From Protonemura montana (taxonomy: Eukaryota; Arthropoda; Insecta; Plecoptera; Nemouridae): 64,000 bases of DNA. Within the stretch, counting starts at the first letter, position 1; every line of letters starts with the position of its first letter. Under the pieces are notes generated by a model that was given only the letters and a program-made list of their open reading frames with translations, was not told the DNA's origin and did no database searches. Below are positions 34,144 to 44,874 of this stretch, one piece after another. Made by a program: the position numbers and the translations under genes. The DNA lies in contig OX387611.1 of assembly GCA_947568835.1 (NCBI GenBank), positions 9,304,001-9,368,000 of the forward strand. Direction: 5' to 3'.

Positions 34144-35650
34144 CTATTTGAAATTGACTTTTCTTGCCTTAAAATCTCGAATTAGCTCGTCCATGTCAAT
34201 TTCTTCTGCGATACCCTTCTTGATATAGATAGAAGTAATTCCAACTAAACGAATCTGTGCCATCTGAGATCGTAGAACCGAACGGTTTGGCGTGTTGGAA
34301 ACACCGGTTCTTGTTAGATCACCGAAGTTAAGCAACACTACGCTGAGTCAGGTATTGGATGGGTGACCACCATACACATGACCAGTTCTGATAGGGAGAG
34401 AGGTTAGAGGGATGAAAGTTAGTACAGTAACTTCACTCGAATTGCTTATCAACCTCTCGACAGCATGGATTTGTGGAGGAATCCTGTTGTTTGAGTTGTA
34501 CCGTCCTTCGGAAGGGACGCTAAGCCAGTGGTCCCCTTGGTCTTCGACAGGTGTAGGCTACGTGCCGGCACCGGGTTTCCCCTCCTCCCTTCTAGGCTAG
34601 GTTAAGTTCATCGTCATCCTCATCATCATCTACTCATTCACCAACGCCATTAGACCAGTGCCGCATGGCCAGATGTCAAAACAGTGCGACGTTAGAAACC
34701 ACAAATAAAATGAGATCGTAGATAAGATTTGATTATTTTCAGTTTTGAAAATACAGCTCCTTTCCGCGCTGGCAACTGTTACAGGGAGGGTTAAAAGTAT
34801 TCGCAGCGCCACAAAAAGGTTGGGAAAGATTTCCAATAAAGAAATTGAAGTGCAGTCTTCGGGTCGCACTTTTCTTTCTTGAGGCGACTGCGTAGTGCTA
34901 ATATTTCTTCGCGGAGCTCCAGAGCTTCAGTGTCTGACTGACCATCTTTCGACGCAAGGGCCAATTGCAAATCCTTGCAATGTTTTAGCAGATCTTCAGG
35001 CTAAATATCTACATCCCCGATGTTGTAGAGAAAGCTAAACAACTGGCCGAGATCGGATACCAGAGTGAAGCGATCGGCTGTTTCACCTAGCGCAGTGTCC
35101 AAAATTTGGTTAGAAACATAAACCCTGAAATTTTGTTCTGCCCCAACTACTGGACCGTCCCGAGATTCGTAATAAAACGCCCGTGCACACGCACGGGCTC
35201 GTCCTCCGTGAATCCTCCAACGATTTCCAGTTCGCTTGCCAATGTCTTTGACCGTCTCAATGACTGCCGTTAACCTCTCGTCAGAGCGATATTTTCGTAG
35301 GAATTACTTTGCCACTTGTAATTGTTCCAATGCCATGGATAAGTCGAGATTGTCGGTCTAGAGCAGCTTTCTGGTAATGTTTATTTCGAACAGAATGTCG
35401 TGCCAAATGACCAGCTCACACATGAATTGGAAGCTCTGCATTTTAGTGGTCAGGCCTTTCGCTTCTGCGAGGCTTTTTACACCTGACGCACTCGCCAAAG
35501 TGACACTGAAAGACTCTCAAGAAGTGCGTCGTAAACAGCACCAAGCTGGAAACGAACCGCACGCACTTCATCCCACGCACTCTCCCAGCGTGTGGCGATC
35601 AAAGGCTTCAGAGTTAATAGCCCTGGAATAATAGCGATTTTTAGAGCCAT
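34144..35650 (-). pseudogene. hAT transposase relic (ZMYM-like), split by a SINE
   Basis: The minus strand encodes, in broken frames, the hAT C-terminal dimerisation domain: FPNLFVALRILLTLPVTVAS, then FSKLKIIKSYL-like text, and beyond the SINE EEIDMDELIRDFKARKVNF just before the stop near 34148. Upstream, TAVIETVKDIGKRTGNRWR, RARACARAFYYESRDGPVVG, FTLVSDLGQLFSFLYNIGD and EALELREEILALRSRLKK fit the catalytic-core insert of ZMYM/KIAA-type hAT transposases. The N-terminal half is missing. Several frame breaks and stops show it is dead. Confidence 0.75.
34277..34710 (+). mobile_element. 5S-derived SINE inserted in the hAT relic
   Basis: Full-length copy with a 12-bp target-site duplication 'tgagatcgtaga' (34265-34276 and 34711-34722). 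The duplicated bases are part of the transposase coding sequence. Confidence 0.93.
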
Positions 35651-35654
35651 ACCT

Positions 35655-36380
35655 AGACATGAATAGTGTCAAGCAGAATTTTGCAGGATATGTTCCTTAC
35701 ACCTCCCCAAACTTAGGCCAGAAAGTTGATAAAAATCGAACCATCGCGTCATTGTTTTCCACCCCTATTTAGGGCCGGATTTGCTGAAATACGCCATTTT
35801 TGGCGAAGATAAGGGAGGTATCAAAAAAGTATCAACAGCAATGTTGTAGCTTATAAAATTACAAATCGAACAGTATCAATCACATTGCAAATATATTTAG
35901 GGGTGACCAAGATATTGCAGTTTAAAGATGACGCATTTTTTTGAATTTTCTTTATCTAGGCTATCTCTTGGGTTTTGACTATAATATTTTGAGTTATATC
36001 GACGAGGAATTCTTAATCGGTGTCAATAATTAGTGTAAGTACAAAGTTACGGCTGACTCCATTTTAAAGGTGTATAAAACATCTCAATAGGAACTCTAAT
36101 AACGGTGTATCGAACTAAACTATATGATAAACTATCTAATTGTGTTACAAAATCTATGGCTTTTATTTTCACTTTTGTGAGAAAAATCTCATGAAAATTG
36201 AATAGGTAGAGCTTTTATGTAGTTTTATGTACAATGTTATGTGCATATATATTTAAACAATTTGTTAGGGACGATTGGCATGTATCGGCTTTAAACGTAA
36301 AACTATTCATATACAGAGCTGAAGTTAATATAAGCTGCAGGTTGCCAGCACATCTAATGTACTTTCAATATTGGTCTAAC
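35655..36380. other. no gene seen
   Basis: AT-rich spacer between the hAT relic and the cysteine-rich-tailed gene fragment. Confidence 0.4.
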
Positions 36381-36388
36381 TTTACCTT

Positions 36389-37033
36389 TCAGTTCATCTC
36401 TGGGTCATCTGAGTCCTCTTCGAGTAAAATGGCGTTGTTGCACGTTGCACCGTTGCACTGGCTGCACATATGGGAGCAGCGTAATCCAGCTCGCACACAG
36501 CTGCACTTTCCACTGCACGATGTCTTGCAATTGCAGCTCACTACATTTAATAACTGATCGGGAGCTGGCAGCTGCAGGGTTGGTACTGGATGAAGTTCGT
36601 CATTTTCCAGTTTCCATCCCCAGAGGGTGGCTGGAAGGTCATTCCCTCGCTACTGTTGCACTTGGTGGTAGACACGGAAGGAATGTTGTCGCGCTGCAGC
36701 TGTTGTTGGCGGAAGGTTGGCCAAGTCGAAGTTGGAACTCAAAGCTTGCTTAGCCACCATCCTCTTGGAGGATATTACCTCAGCGTATCGAGGGATGTGG
36801 AGGTGGTGTCACCATAGAGAGCTATCAGGAACTCCTCCCTTGCAGCAGCGATCGTTTCTGCGTCAGCATCAGGAGAGTTAAACACTTTTAAGGTTTGGCG
36901 CAGGCTTTTCTTCCGTGAAGAGATCTTGAGCGCCTTTCTCTTGCCCTGAAGGAACAATGTGGAGGTGGTGTTGCATCCTGAGACGGCATGCAAGAACAGA
37001 ATGTGCTCGAGGTCTACACCAAGTGCATATTAC
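36389..37033 (-). pseudogene. C-terminal half of a multicopy gene with a cysteine-rich tail
   Basis: The minus strand encodes GVDLEHILFLHAVSGCNTTS, a middle section with WGWKLENDELHPVPTL, and a tail VVSCNCKTSCSGKCSCVRAG followed by LRCSHMCSQCNGATCNN. This arrangement (HA-SGC-TTS ... WGW ... CXC-like cysteine tail) belongs to a repetitive, transposon-like protein family found in many invertebrates whose function I do not know. The copy is broken. Its upstream half is not continuous with it but lies beside it on the other strand. Confidence 0.6.
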
Positions 37034-37252
37034 AGCAGTTGCGTGCTGTAGGTCTTCGGAGAGATTCTGGCGGTTCCAGGGTTGAAGAGGGGGACGTCTG
37101 CTGTAATCAGGCTGCTGCAGATGCTGACATGTTGATCGTCAACACTGTCATCCAAGAATCAAATGCTGGATGCCGTGGAGCTATGGTTAGAACCGACACC
37201 GACCTCCTCGTGTTGGCAGTGGCTCTGGCGGAACATTTGATTCTTGAATGAC
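37034..37252 (+). pseudogene. N-terminal-side piece of the same family, opposite strand
   Basis: The plus strand encodes EEGDVCCNQAAADADMLIVN and MVRTDTDLLVLAVALAEHL. In the family this 'E-DAD-LIV ... DTD-LVL' nuclease-like block lies just before the HA-SGC-TTS block. Here the two blocks face each other head to head. Confidence 0.55.
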
Positions 37253-37907
37253 AGTAATAATAATACCGATAATAATGCTAGGGGTCTATAGTTATTCATA
37301 ATCGATGTCTCCCTTTTTTAAATATCAGAATTAATTTGGTTATTTTTAGACTATCGGGGAAGGTGCCTTGGGTGAATCACGCATCGATAACGAGCATGAG
37401 TGGATACATAATATATCTATGGTGCAACCACATTTCAAAATGTTACACGGAACTGCATCCATGCCTGCCGATTTTTTCCTGCATGCTTTATCTATAATGT
37501 CACAATACTCTTTTTTAGAAATAGCACTTAGAAGTACTGTTGGGTTACCCGCTATTCCTGCTAGTCGTTGTCTCGGGAGTTTGTGAAAGGGCAAGGTCTT
37601 GGACTGCTAGCCTAAAGTGATCCCTAAATAAATGTTCCACCTTTTGTGGGTCAGACACTAGTATGCCGTCGTTTGTAGTGAGCTTGATTTCCTTATCATG
37701 ACTACCGATGTTTGAGTTTCTATGAGAGAAGATTAGCCCCCAGAATGCCTTGGGTTTGTTAACCTTTCTGTATTTTTGAGACATTCCATGCCCCTTTTGC
37801 AGCTGGTAACTCATCACTATATGACCTAACGATGTACTTTTATAAACTTCCGCACACGATTTGGAGCGATTGTACATGGATATCACCTTCTGACACATCA
37901 TCCCCAG

Positions 37908-39393
37908 CCGGTGGCGTAACTACCGGCAGGGTAGGCGGGGCGATCGCCTCCGGGTCCAGAGGGTTTTCCCTGAAAGTGGGGCCTACGAGCGATGGGTCGT
38001 GTACCAAAAAGGGAAAAAATTGGACGCGTTCCGTACTCAGGCCGACGAGCCTGTGCCCACGACCTCGTTAAATTTATTTGTTGTTTGCCAAAATAATCTA
38101 AAAGTTAATAGTTGTATTGCAGGCACTCTCACTACCCCATTGAGGCTGTGGTACTTGCCTACTCCTGTTATTGGTAACATAGTAACTACGTTTTTACTGC
38201 CGCTGAGTGCGTAGGCTACACACTAACGCTACTGCCTTACTCTTTGTCGGCGCAAAAGACCGAATTTGCGTTATTTTTGCGGGTATAGGTAACTTATTTT
38301 GACCAATTGTGGGAAAAAATTCTGCAGACTGCAGACACCGCGGGGACATCGCTAGGTCAAAAAAGGCGTATTAAATGTGACAATTTAACACGAAAGTGAA
38401 AAAACTTTCTAAAACCGGCAGCTTTTTCGTGTTTTTCAAGTTTTTCAAGTTTTCCCGTATGCAGCGATAGTTTGGCCGTAACAAAAGAACTTCTAATAAC
38501 ACTGGAAATTTGTCTGACGTTCACTACGAGATAATGCGGCGAGAATATATTAGATAATACTTATATATGGCGGGGGTTAATTAATAATAATCCCAGTTTC
38601 AGTTATTTTTCAATCAAATTTGGCGCAAGGTGCCTTGTTTTATTTCCTCCCATATAAAGTTTAGTATGCGGTCCCTCGAATCTTAAATCTATCATACTTT
38701 CTCAATCTGTCGTCACTTTGATGTGAATATCACTGGATATTAAATTTAATAACGCTATATTCCAGTCGTCTCAGAACGCGTATGAGACTGAAATATTTGC
38801 GTTCTCGTCATGTCGAGACAGCCCAAATTTCCCGACACGCAGAAATAATGAATAATCCAACTGCTCGCAAGCATGACCCGGACATCGTTGTTGCCCGTAC
38901 GAAATATTTCCTTGTTGACAAGGGCTTGTGTCGTACTTCGTTGTCTTTTCCTACTTGAACTGAGTCAAAACGAAGATTTTCTGCCAGCTACTAAGAAACT
39001 AAATCCAAAGTGGGGCTTGGCTACTCAACAGCACTTGATGTCGCGTATTGTCAACTGTGCTGGCTATTTGCTGACAGAAAAACTACAATTAGGCGTTAAT
39101 ATCAAGGGCAGCTACCCCCGGGGCAAATGGAATTCGTGTCTGGAAACATCTACACGTCATTTTTCACCTTGGATCGCCTTCTGCGATCTCGATTAATTAC
39201 TTAATCGCAAAGAATTGTTTATTTCTACCAACCATACTTATTGTTTGTATCTTTTTCAGCACTCGCAAGTGAACTTAAACAAATGTGCGCAATACAGAAA
39301 CATTAGACTGGTAATTATTTTCAGATTCCTTATTTAATGTGGTGGTGGTGGAGGGGGGGGGGGGGGAAGGGGGGCCCAGGGATACTTAGTTAC
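37908..39393. mobile_element. hAT-like nonautonomous element, about 1.5 kb
   Basis: Termini 'ccggtggcgtaactaccg' on the left and, inverted, 'cagtggcgtaactaagtatc' on the right. The shared core is 'GTGGCGTAACTA', typical of hAT ends. No transposase domain is recognisable inside. A 107-codon ORF at 38873-39196 is unassigned. Confidence 0.65.
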
Positions 39394-39703
39394 GCCACTG
39401 CCCCCACCTCAGGGGTGAACCAGCTGTTGTCCGTACCGTTGCATTTTATTTTGTTCCGTTTAGCTTCTGTGGGGAATGCCTTATTGAAGTGAGAGAGGAA
39501 TTTTTCCAAGAAGGCGTTGAACATATTGTTAACCATGTGTGCGTTCTTGATGCAGTCCCATGTTTCGCTACTGACGTCAATGGCAAAATTGGCCTTATTA
39601 CGTCCAGTAAATGATCTCTTAATTACTTGGGCACAGTGGTTCGAGGGACCCATATCTATTACCTGTCATTAGATCAGAGTAAATTTAGGTGAACATATTG
39701 TCT

Positions 39704-40164
39704 ATACCAGTGCTAGAGTTTGGAGTGATCTGCGTGGCCACGTCGGGGGGTGTTTCTTATTCTTTACCTGTAACCTATTCACTAGTTAGAGTTCATAGAT
39801 AGTTCATTCCTATCAAAACTAAAACTACTACAATTGGTGTTGGGTTAGCTGCAATCGCGCTTTCCTCGGGTGGGTTGAATGAGTACGTTGACTGCTTGGA
39901 AAAACCATTACATACCCATCCAGATCATACGAACCGCTGCTATACACGGACTACCCACTTTTCGGAATAAACTTTGCTTTTCGAGTTTTTATAGTGCAGG
40001 TTGTAGGGAGATTAAGAATTGTCGTTGCAATACGCATTTCAAAGTTTTGCAAAGAGTATTTAATGGGCGTATACCATGTATATTTTTTTTGGTATACGCT
40101 CGGTGTCAAAACGTTTTTTGGGTATACGGCGTATACCCGCGTATACCCTCGACTACACCACTGG
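39704..40164. mobile_element. hAT-like short element, about 460 bp
   Basis: Left end 'cagtgctagagtttggagtg'; right end, inverted, 'cagtggtgtagtcgagggta'. Internal 'gtataccatgtat' and 'ggtatacgct' repeats form hairpins. It interrupts the LINE between endonuclease and linker. Confidence 0.5.
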
Positions 40165-40444
40165 CCTGAACTAGTGCATTATCATGGTTTATTTGTTAAG
40201 CCATTTAAAAGTTCAGTCAGCTGGTCAATGAACACGTTGAAATCGCCATGTGGCGAGCGATTTAGGCAACCTACGACGTACAAACACTGATTGCTTTTAA
40301 TTTCAGCTACTGGACATTCAAAGTTTTTTTCTAAATTTAATTTGTCAAATGTGGACAGAGCTTTAGCCTGATTATAATAATAATAATGTTCTTTCTTGTT
40401 TGGGTGATCATGCATCGATGATATAAACATAGTCAATAATATAA

Positions 40445-41310
40445 ACAGTCAATGCAATAAAATGAAAATATAATAAATTAAGTTTGTATAGGTATGAAAA
40501 TACTCAGCTGTTGAGTAGAGAGGGTTTGATATTAAAAACATTTCAAGACTTTGCTGAAAGGCTGCGTCGTCTTCCTCACATCTTATATGAGTAGGAAGGT
40601 GATTAAAAAAGGCTGCTCCAGCGTATGAGGGGCTTTGGCTGTACAAGGCCAGGTTGTGCCCTTGGACAGCAATCTTGCCCTTCTGCCGGGTGTCATGGTT
40701 GTGTATTTACCCGTTTGTAAAGTGAGCTTCTATGTTTTTTTTTGTAAGCACTATGAGGCATGGCACCGTCATAATTGCAAGTTTTTTTAAATATACCTTT
40801 GCACGATGTTCTTCCAGATACCCCTAGCATGCTTCTAACCGCTCTCTTTTGAATTAAAAGTAGTCTTCCTACAACGGTGAGCAGCCCCAGAAACAAATTC
40901 CATACGATATGTGTGATTGCAATAACGCAAAGTATGCTATTCGCAAAACTTCCATACTGGTCACCGGTTTAAGATTGTGTAATAGCTAAGCGGATGTTGC
41001 AATTTTCCTAGCAGCAGTGCCAATATGAGTAGTCCACTCGAGGGTGTTAGGTACTGATGGTCACTCCGAGGAACTTCGTTTCGCTGCTCTCTCGCAAGCT
41101 CTTGCCCAAGAGTTTAATGAGAGGGCTCGAGTCGAGTTGCCTCTGGCGGGTATGGAATTGTAGAAAAGTGGTTTTAGTGCTATTTACAAGAAGTTTCGCT
41201 GAGTCACACCAACGCGTCATATTTAGTGCCACCGCGTTCGCTGACCCTATTAGACCCCTTGGTGAAGATAGCAGTGCTCTGATTCAGCAGGTCATGCTAT
41301 ACCCGTGGTA
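40445..41310 (-). mobile_element. LINE 3' half (RT thumb and C-terminus)
   Basis: The minus strand encodes LNMTRWCDSAKLLVNSTKTT, SETKFLGVTIST, LIQKRAVRSMLGVSGRTSCK, SYAGAAFFNHLPTHIRCEED and LEMFLISNPLYSTAEYF. This is the ordinary order from RT thumb to the C-terminus of a jockey/CR1-type ORF2. The 3' end near 40445 meets the endonuclease part of the neighbouring fragment. Confidence 0.75.
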
Positions 41311-41530
41311 ACATAAGATAGCAGAATTAAGAAGCTCTGTCAAGCGATCGCAGCATCTCCATGGCTATCAAACGTTGAATCTACCATTGAACCTCCTATG
41401 CTAGGCCATGATATAGGTACCCGTGGTAACTTAAGATAGCAGAATTGAGAAGCTCTGTCAGGCATTCTCAGCAACTTCATGGCTGTCAAACGTTGAATCT
41501 GCCATTGATGCTCATATGATTTTAAGTTTT
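41288..41530. repeat. tandem duplication of about 115 bp
   Basis: 'acccgtggtaacataagata' through 'tcaaacgttgaatct' occurs twice in direct orientation (41300 and 41420), diverged by several substitutions. The right end shares ground with the LINE fragment. Confidence 0.7.
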
Positions 41531-41908
41531 TAAAGTTGGCAACGAAAATCCTTGTGTCTTGCAAACGGTATGGATCTGTCCGCTCCAGCTCTGTACATTC
41601 ATTCGACGCCGGTAAACGGGTATACATCTTTAGACTTGATGTGAATAATTTTAGGAAGTGTTTTTAGAAAACGTGGCACACAATTGTTAGGCCCAATATT
41701 TTGTTGGTAGTATAGTTGGAAGCTTAAAACCTGTCTTTTTCTGGACAATTTATTCATACATAATTTGGGAACTCATTTGCTGGGATACAGTTCCTTCATG
41801 TAAAACATCAGATGCACAAATGTGTTTACCAGAGAGTTTCTTGGCCAAAATAAATATGTACCTAAACAGATTCTATCCTTACGTTAGGAACAATTGCTTT
41901 TAATTAGG

Positions 41909-41985
41909 CTGGTATAATGTGCAACTGAACCGGGATACTAACCCAGGACCTCCCAATTACTGGTTGGGTGCTGTGCGGCACACAC
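41909..41985 (-). repeat. tRNA-like repeat, copy 1
   Basis: On the minus strand 'aattgggaggtcctgggtta' then 'gtatcccggttcagttgcac' matches the copy at 44793-44866 almost exactly in its 3' part. Confidence 0.55.
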
Positions 41986-41989
41986 TCTT

Positions 41990-44735
41990 CAGTTTTGAGG
42001 TGTGGTATAGAAAATCAAAAAGTCCTAAAAATTTGCATATGTTAATCAAGATGTTCTTTATCACCCAGGCAAAATTATTCGAATTCTAGAAAAATAGGAA
42101 ATCCTGTGTAGGAAAATAAATGGCGTACACACGTTAACGTACACGATTGAAATGGTATGACAGCGTATATTTACAGGTACTCTCTTATTAATCTCTAGGA
42201 AAACAACACAAAATCAATTCGGGAGATTCACAATGCTCCAAAGATAGGGAATATTTTCTTAAAACTATTCCTTGAAAACAATATTATTGATAACGAAAGC
42301 TGATTTGTATTTGTGCGGTAAAATCAATGGTAAATACTACTTTTAGGCGTAAAGGTACTTAGGTAGGTATATAAGAGCTGAGTAATGCTGAATAATAAAC
42401 TGATATAAGTAGTGCAGTTAGATTCTGGATGCAGGGTTGGAAGACAGCACCAACGTTATGCTCGATCTTTGCAGAATCTTCAATCGTTGCCACCTGCTGT
42501 AGGTACATGTACATCGTTGCAAACTGCAACAAGTTCCTTTTCTGCGATTTAATGTCGATCACTAATTGGTGCATATTCCTTTTCAAAGTTTTTTAGTCGA
42601 TCAAATCAGTGTCAGTGGCTTAAAGTTTAACGCACACCTGTTGACAAAAATAAGGACTGTCCACTGTTTTAAAAAATGTACCGAAGACGATCATTGTGCG
42701 TAATTAAAAGCAGGGCTGTTCAAATTAACCTATGGGACAAATTAGGCTAATTTTTTTTAATGAATCACAACTTCAAACATCAATTTTATAAATATTTCAA
42801 GTTGATTTCACTATTATGCTATTTGAGAAACAAAAAGTTGATAAGTTCCTAAATTCCTTTTAGGTAGCAACACTTTGTTTTGCCTATTAGCACTAGACAA
42901 TAAAAGATTGAACTGTCTGATTATTGTCATCAACAAGAACATTTGTACAACATTAATTTAATTCAATTCCATTTGATATTTGATTCGGTGTCTTGTTCAT
43001 ATTCTTCACTTATTTGGTATTTATATCAAGCGCCAAAAACCCAACTCGAATACCCCTGGTAAAAAATTTAACTTTGAAAAAGAATCGGCACCAAAAACAA
43101 CGACCCAGCACAATTACATCGCTAAAAACGGCGAAATTCCGACCGATTTCACCTGTAACTGCCACACACGTAACCTAAAAAGTATAATCTCTAAAGTATA
43201 ACCTATAAGTACATTTCATGCGATCAGATCGACTTCTTCGGCGTTGCGCCATGTGACACACTTCGTTCGACTAGAGACAATCGGATTCAGACTCCGTAAA
43301 AACAATGATGAAGTTCGGCGACGATTCCGTCAAGTTTCTCGCAACGATTTTACAGTCCAACCGATGAGAAAAGACAATAACATACAAAGACAAAGTAAAC
43401 GATTGTTGTGAAAATTTGGATACCTTGCAATAGGCAGATTTTTTAAATTATTATCACTCAAAAATATTTTGGTACCTTTTCTTACCGGGCAGTCAGTAAA
43501 TCTTCAGTCTCATACCTGTTAAACATATGACAATGAACGGTTATCTTAAATTCTGCCAGAAAAGTAACAGAACCGCCCCGGACTCCATCACAATACATTA
43601 TATTTTCTACCGCCTACAACCTCCACGGCGGCCTCTAAAGACCTAATTTAACATGATTCGCACATCCGATTACGAAACTCTGAACCTCGCATTTGTTAAG
43701 GTCCTGTCGATTTGTAACCTCACCATTTGAAGATGCAATGGGTAAGACAGATAAAGGATCGCAACATACCTTGGTTAAAAAAGCCGTGCGACATTTCGAG
43801 TGTGACACCTTGCTTAGGTAGTGTCAGAATGACTTTGGTTCTAGATTCACAAAATTAGCTAGAAAAAACGAAAAAAATCACAGAATTCTTTGTCTCTATG
43901 TGAACATTACTCTCTGCATCTATCACAACCAGCGTTTTTAACTTCGGTATGTTGTGTTAGGCTTAGCAAGCCTTTCCTCGTACATACGTCAATACTTTCC
44001 AGACATATTCAGTTATTCCAACATCTAAGAAACAAATCCCCAAAGTATTACTTGACATTCCTTTTAACTTTTTAAGCCTTCTCTCTTATTATTAATTCGC
44101 TTAAAAGCAATATCGATTTAGGGACCGAATCAGCTAAGTTTCGAGTGTCGAACGATCTCATTCCCTGATCGCCGCGGACAAACCTTACTCGGACGCTATT
44201 TACAAACCAGAGAGACGGACTTTTTAGCGGACTTTCACACAAAATGGACGACACTTTCTCACGAGCTTTCACGGAATCCTGGGAGACGCCAAACACGCAG
44301 ATGAGCCAACCTCATATATTCGTTAAGCTTTGTTCGAAATGCTCCTAACCTACAAGAGAGGTTGAGATATTTTTTTTAGGTTAGTTTCGAGTCGTTTTCT
44401 TCTTTCATTGCGAGAATATGATAAAGTGAAGAGGTACGATCTATGCTAAAAGCGTCGTAAATGTGCCTTTTTTTCGCGATATGAATGAGTTTAAGCTTTT
44501 GTTAATTTTAAATTCTTGGCATTATGAACCTTTGACAATGAGTAAACATGGGACCAAGCCGAAACTGCACCCACGGCAACCAGTATTTTAAACCACCCTA
44601 AGTTACGTTACTTTATTTACTTTCCTTATTTCATATTCTAGTCTTTGGTCACCCTATCAGTGATACTTTACAGCTATCAGATGCTTTATGCTGAATGAAA
44701 AAATATCCAAAACTCGTCGATTCGAGTTGCCTTAG
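41990..44735. other. long gene-poor stretch
   Basis: About 2.7 kb of AT-rich DNA. Short ORFs on both strands show no family resemblance and no repeated structure was recognised. Confidence 0.45.
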
Positions 44736-44739
44736 CGTC

Positions 44740-44870
44740 TTCCCCCTAAAAGAGATCCCTTAACCCACCCTACAAAACTGGTATCTGTGTGCCCAGATAG
44801 CTCAGTTAGTAAAGCCCATTGACCATTGATTGGGAGGTCCCGGGTTTGTATCCCGGTTCAGTTGCACATT
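44740..44870 (+). repeat. tRNA-like repeat, copy 2
   Basis: 'gcccagatagctcagttagt' (A box) and 'ccgggtttgtatcccgg' (B box, 5-bp T stem and 7-nt loop) give a tRNA-like shape, but no good acceptor or anticodon stem. The 50 bp upstream ('gatcccttaacccaccc...') are shared with the copy at 55724, so this is a dispersed SINE-like family rather than a tRNA gene. Confidence 0.6.
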
Positions 44871-44874
44871 TTTT

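Larger units (their letters stand above)
37270..40440 (-). mobile_element. LINE (jockey/CR1-like) 5' half with two hAT-like insertions
   Basis: Minus-strand pieces in the correct order. Endonuclease end at 40440-40165 (FECPVAEIKSNQCLYVVG, then GDFNVFIDQLTELLNGL). Linker at 39660-39394 (ETWDCIKNAH ... FNAFLEKFLSHFNKAFP ... SWFTPEV). Linker and start of the RT at 37905-37270 (KPKAFWGLIFSHRNSNIG ... AISKKEYCDIIDKACRKK, SAGMDAVPCNILK). The gaps at 39704-40164 and 37908-39393 are DNA-transposon insertions. The RT continues to about 37270 (GTFPDSLKITKLI-IFKKGD) and then stops. Frame breaks and a missing 3' half show it is inactive. Confidence 0.72.

Noticed and set aside
36234-36817. Plus-strand ORFs rich in Cys and His
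   Set aside because: They are antisense shadows of the cysteine-rich tail encoded on the minus strand.
38873-39196. Possible transposase in the 1.5-kb hAT-like element
   Set aside because: The 107-codon ORF shows no hAT catalytic or dimerisation motif.
44793-44866. Genuine tRNA gene
   Set aside because: A- and B-box-like parts are present, but acceptor and anticodon stems do not pair well and related copies with shared flanks occur at 41909 and 55724.
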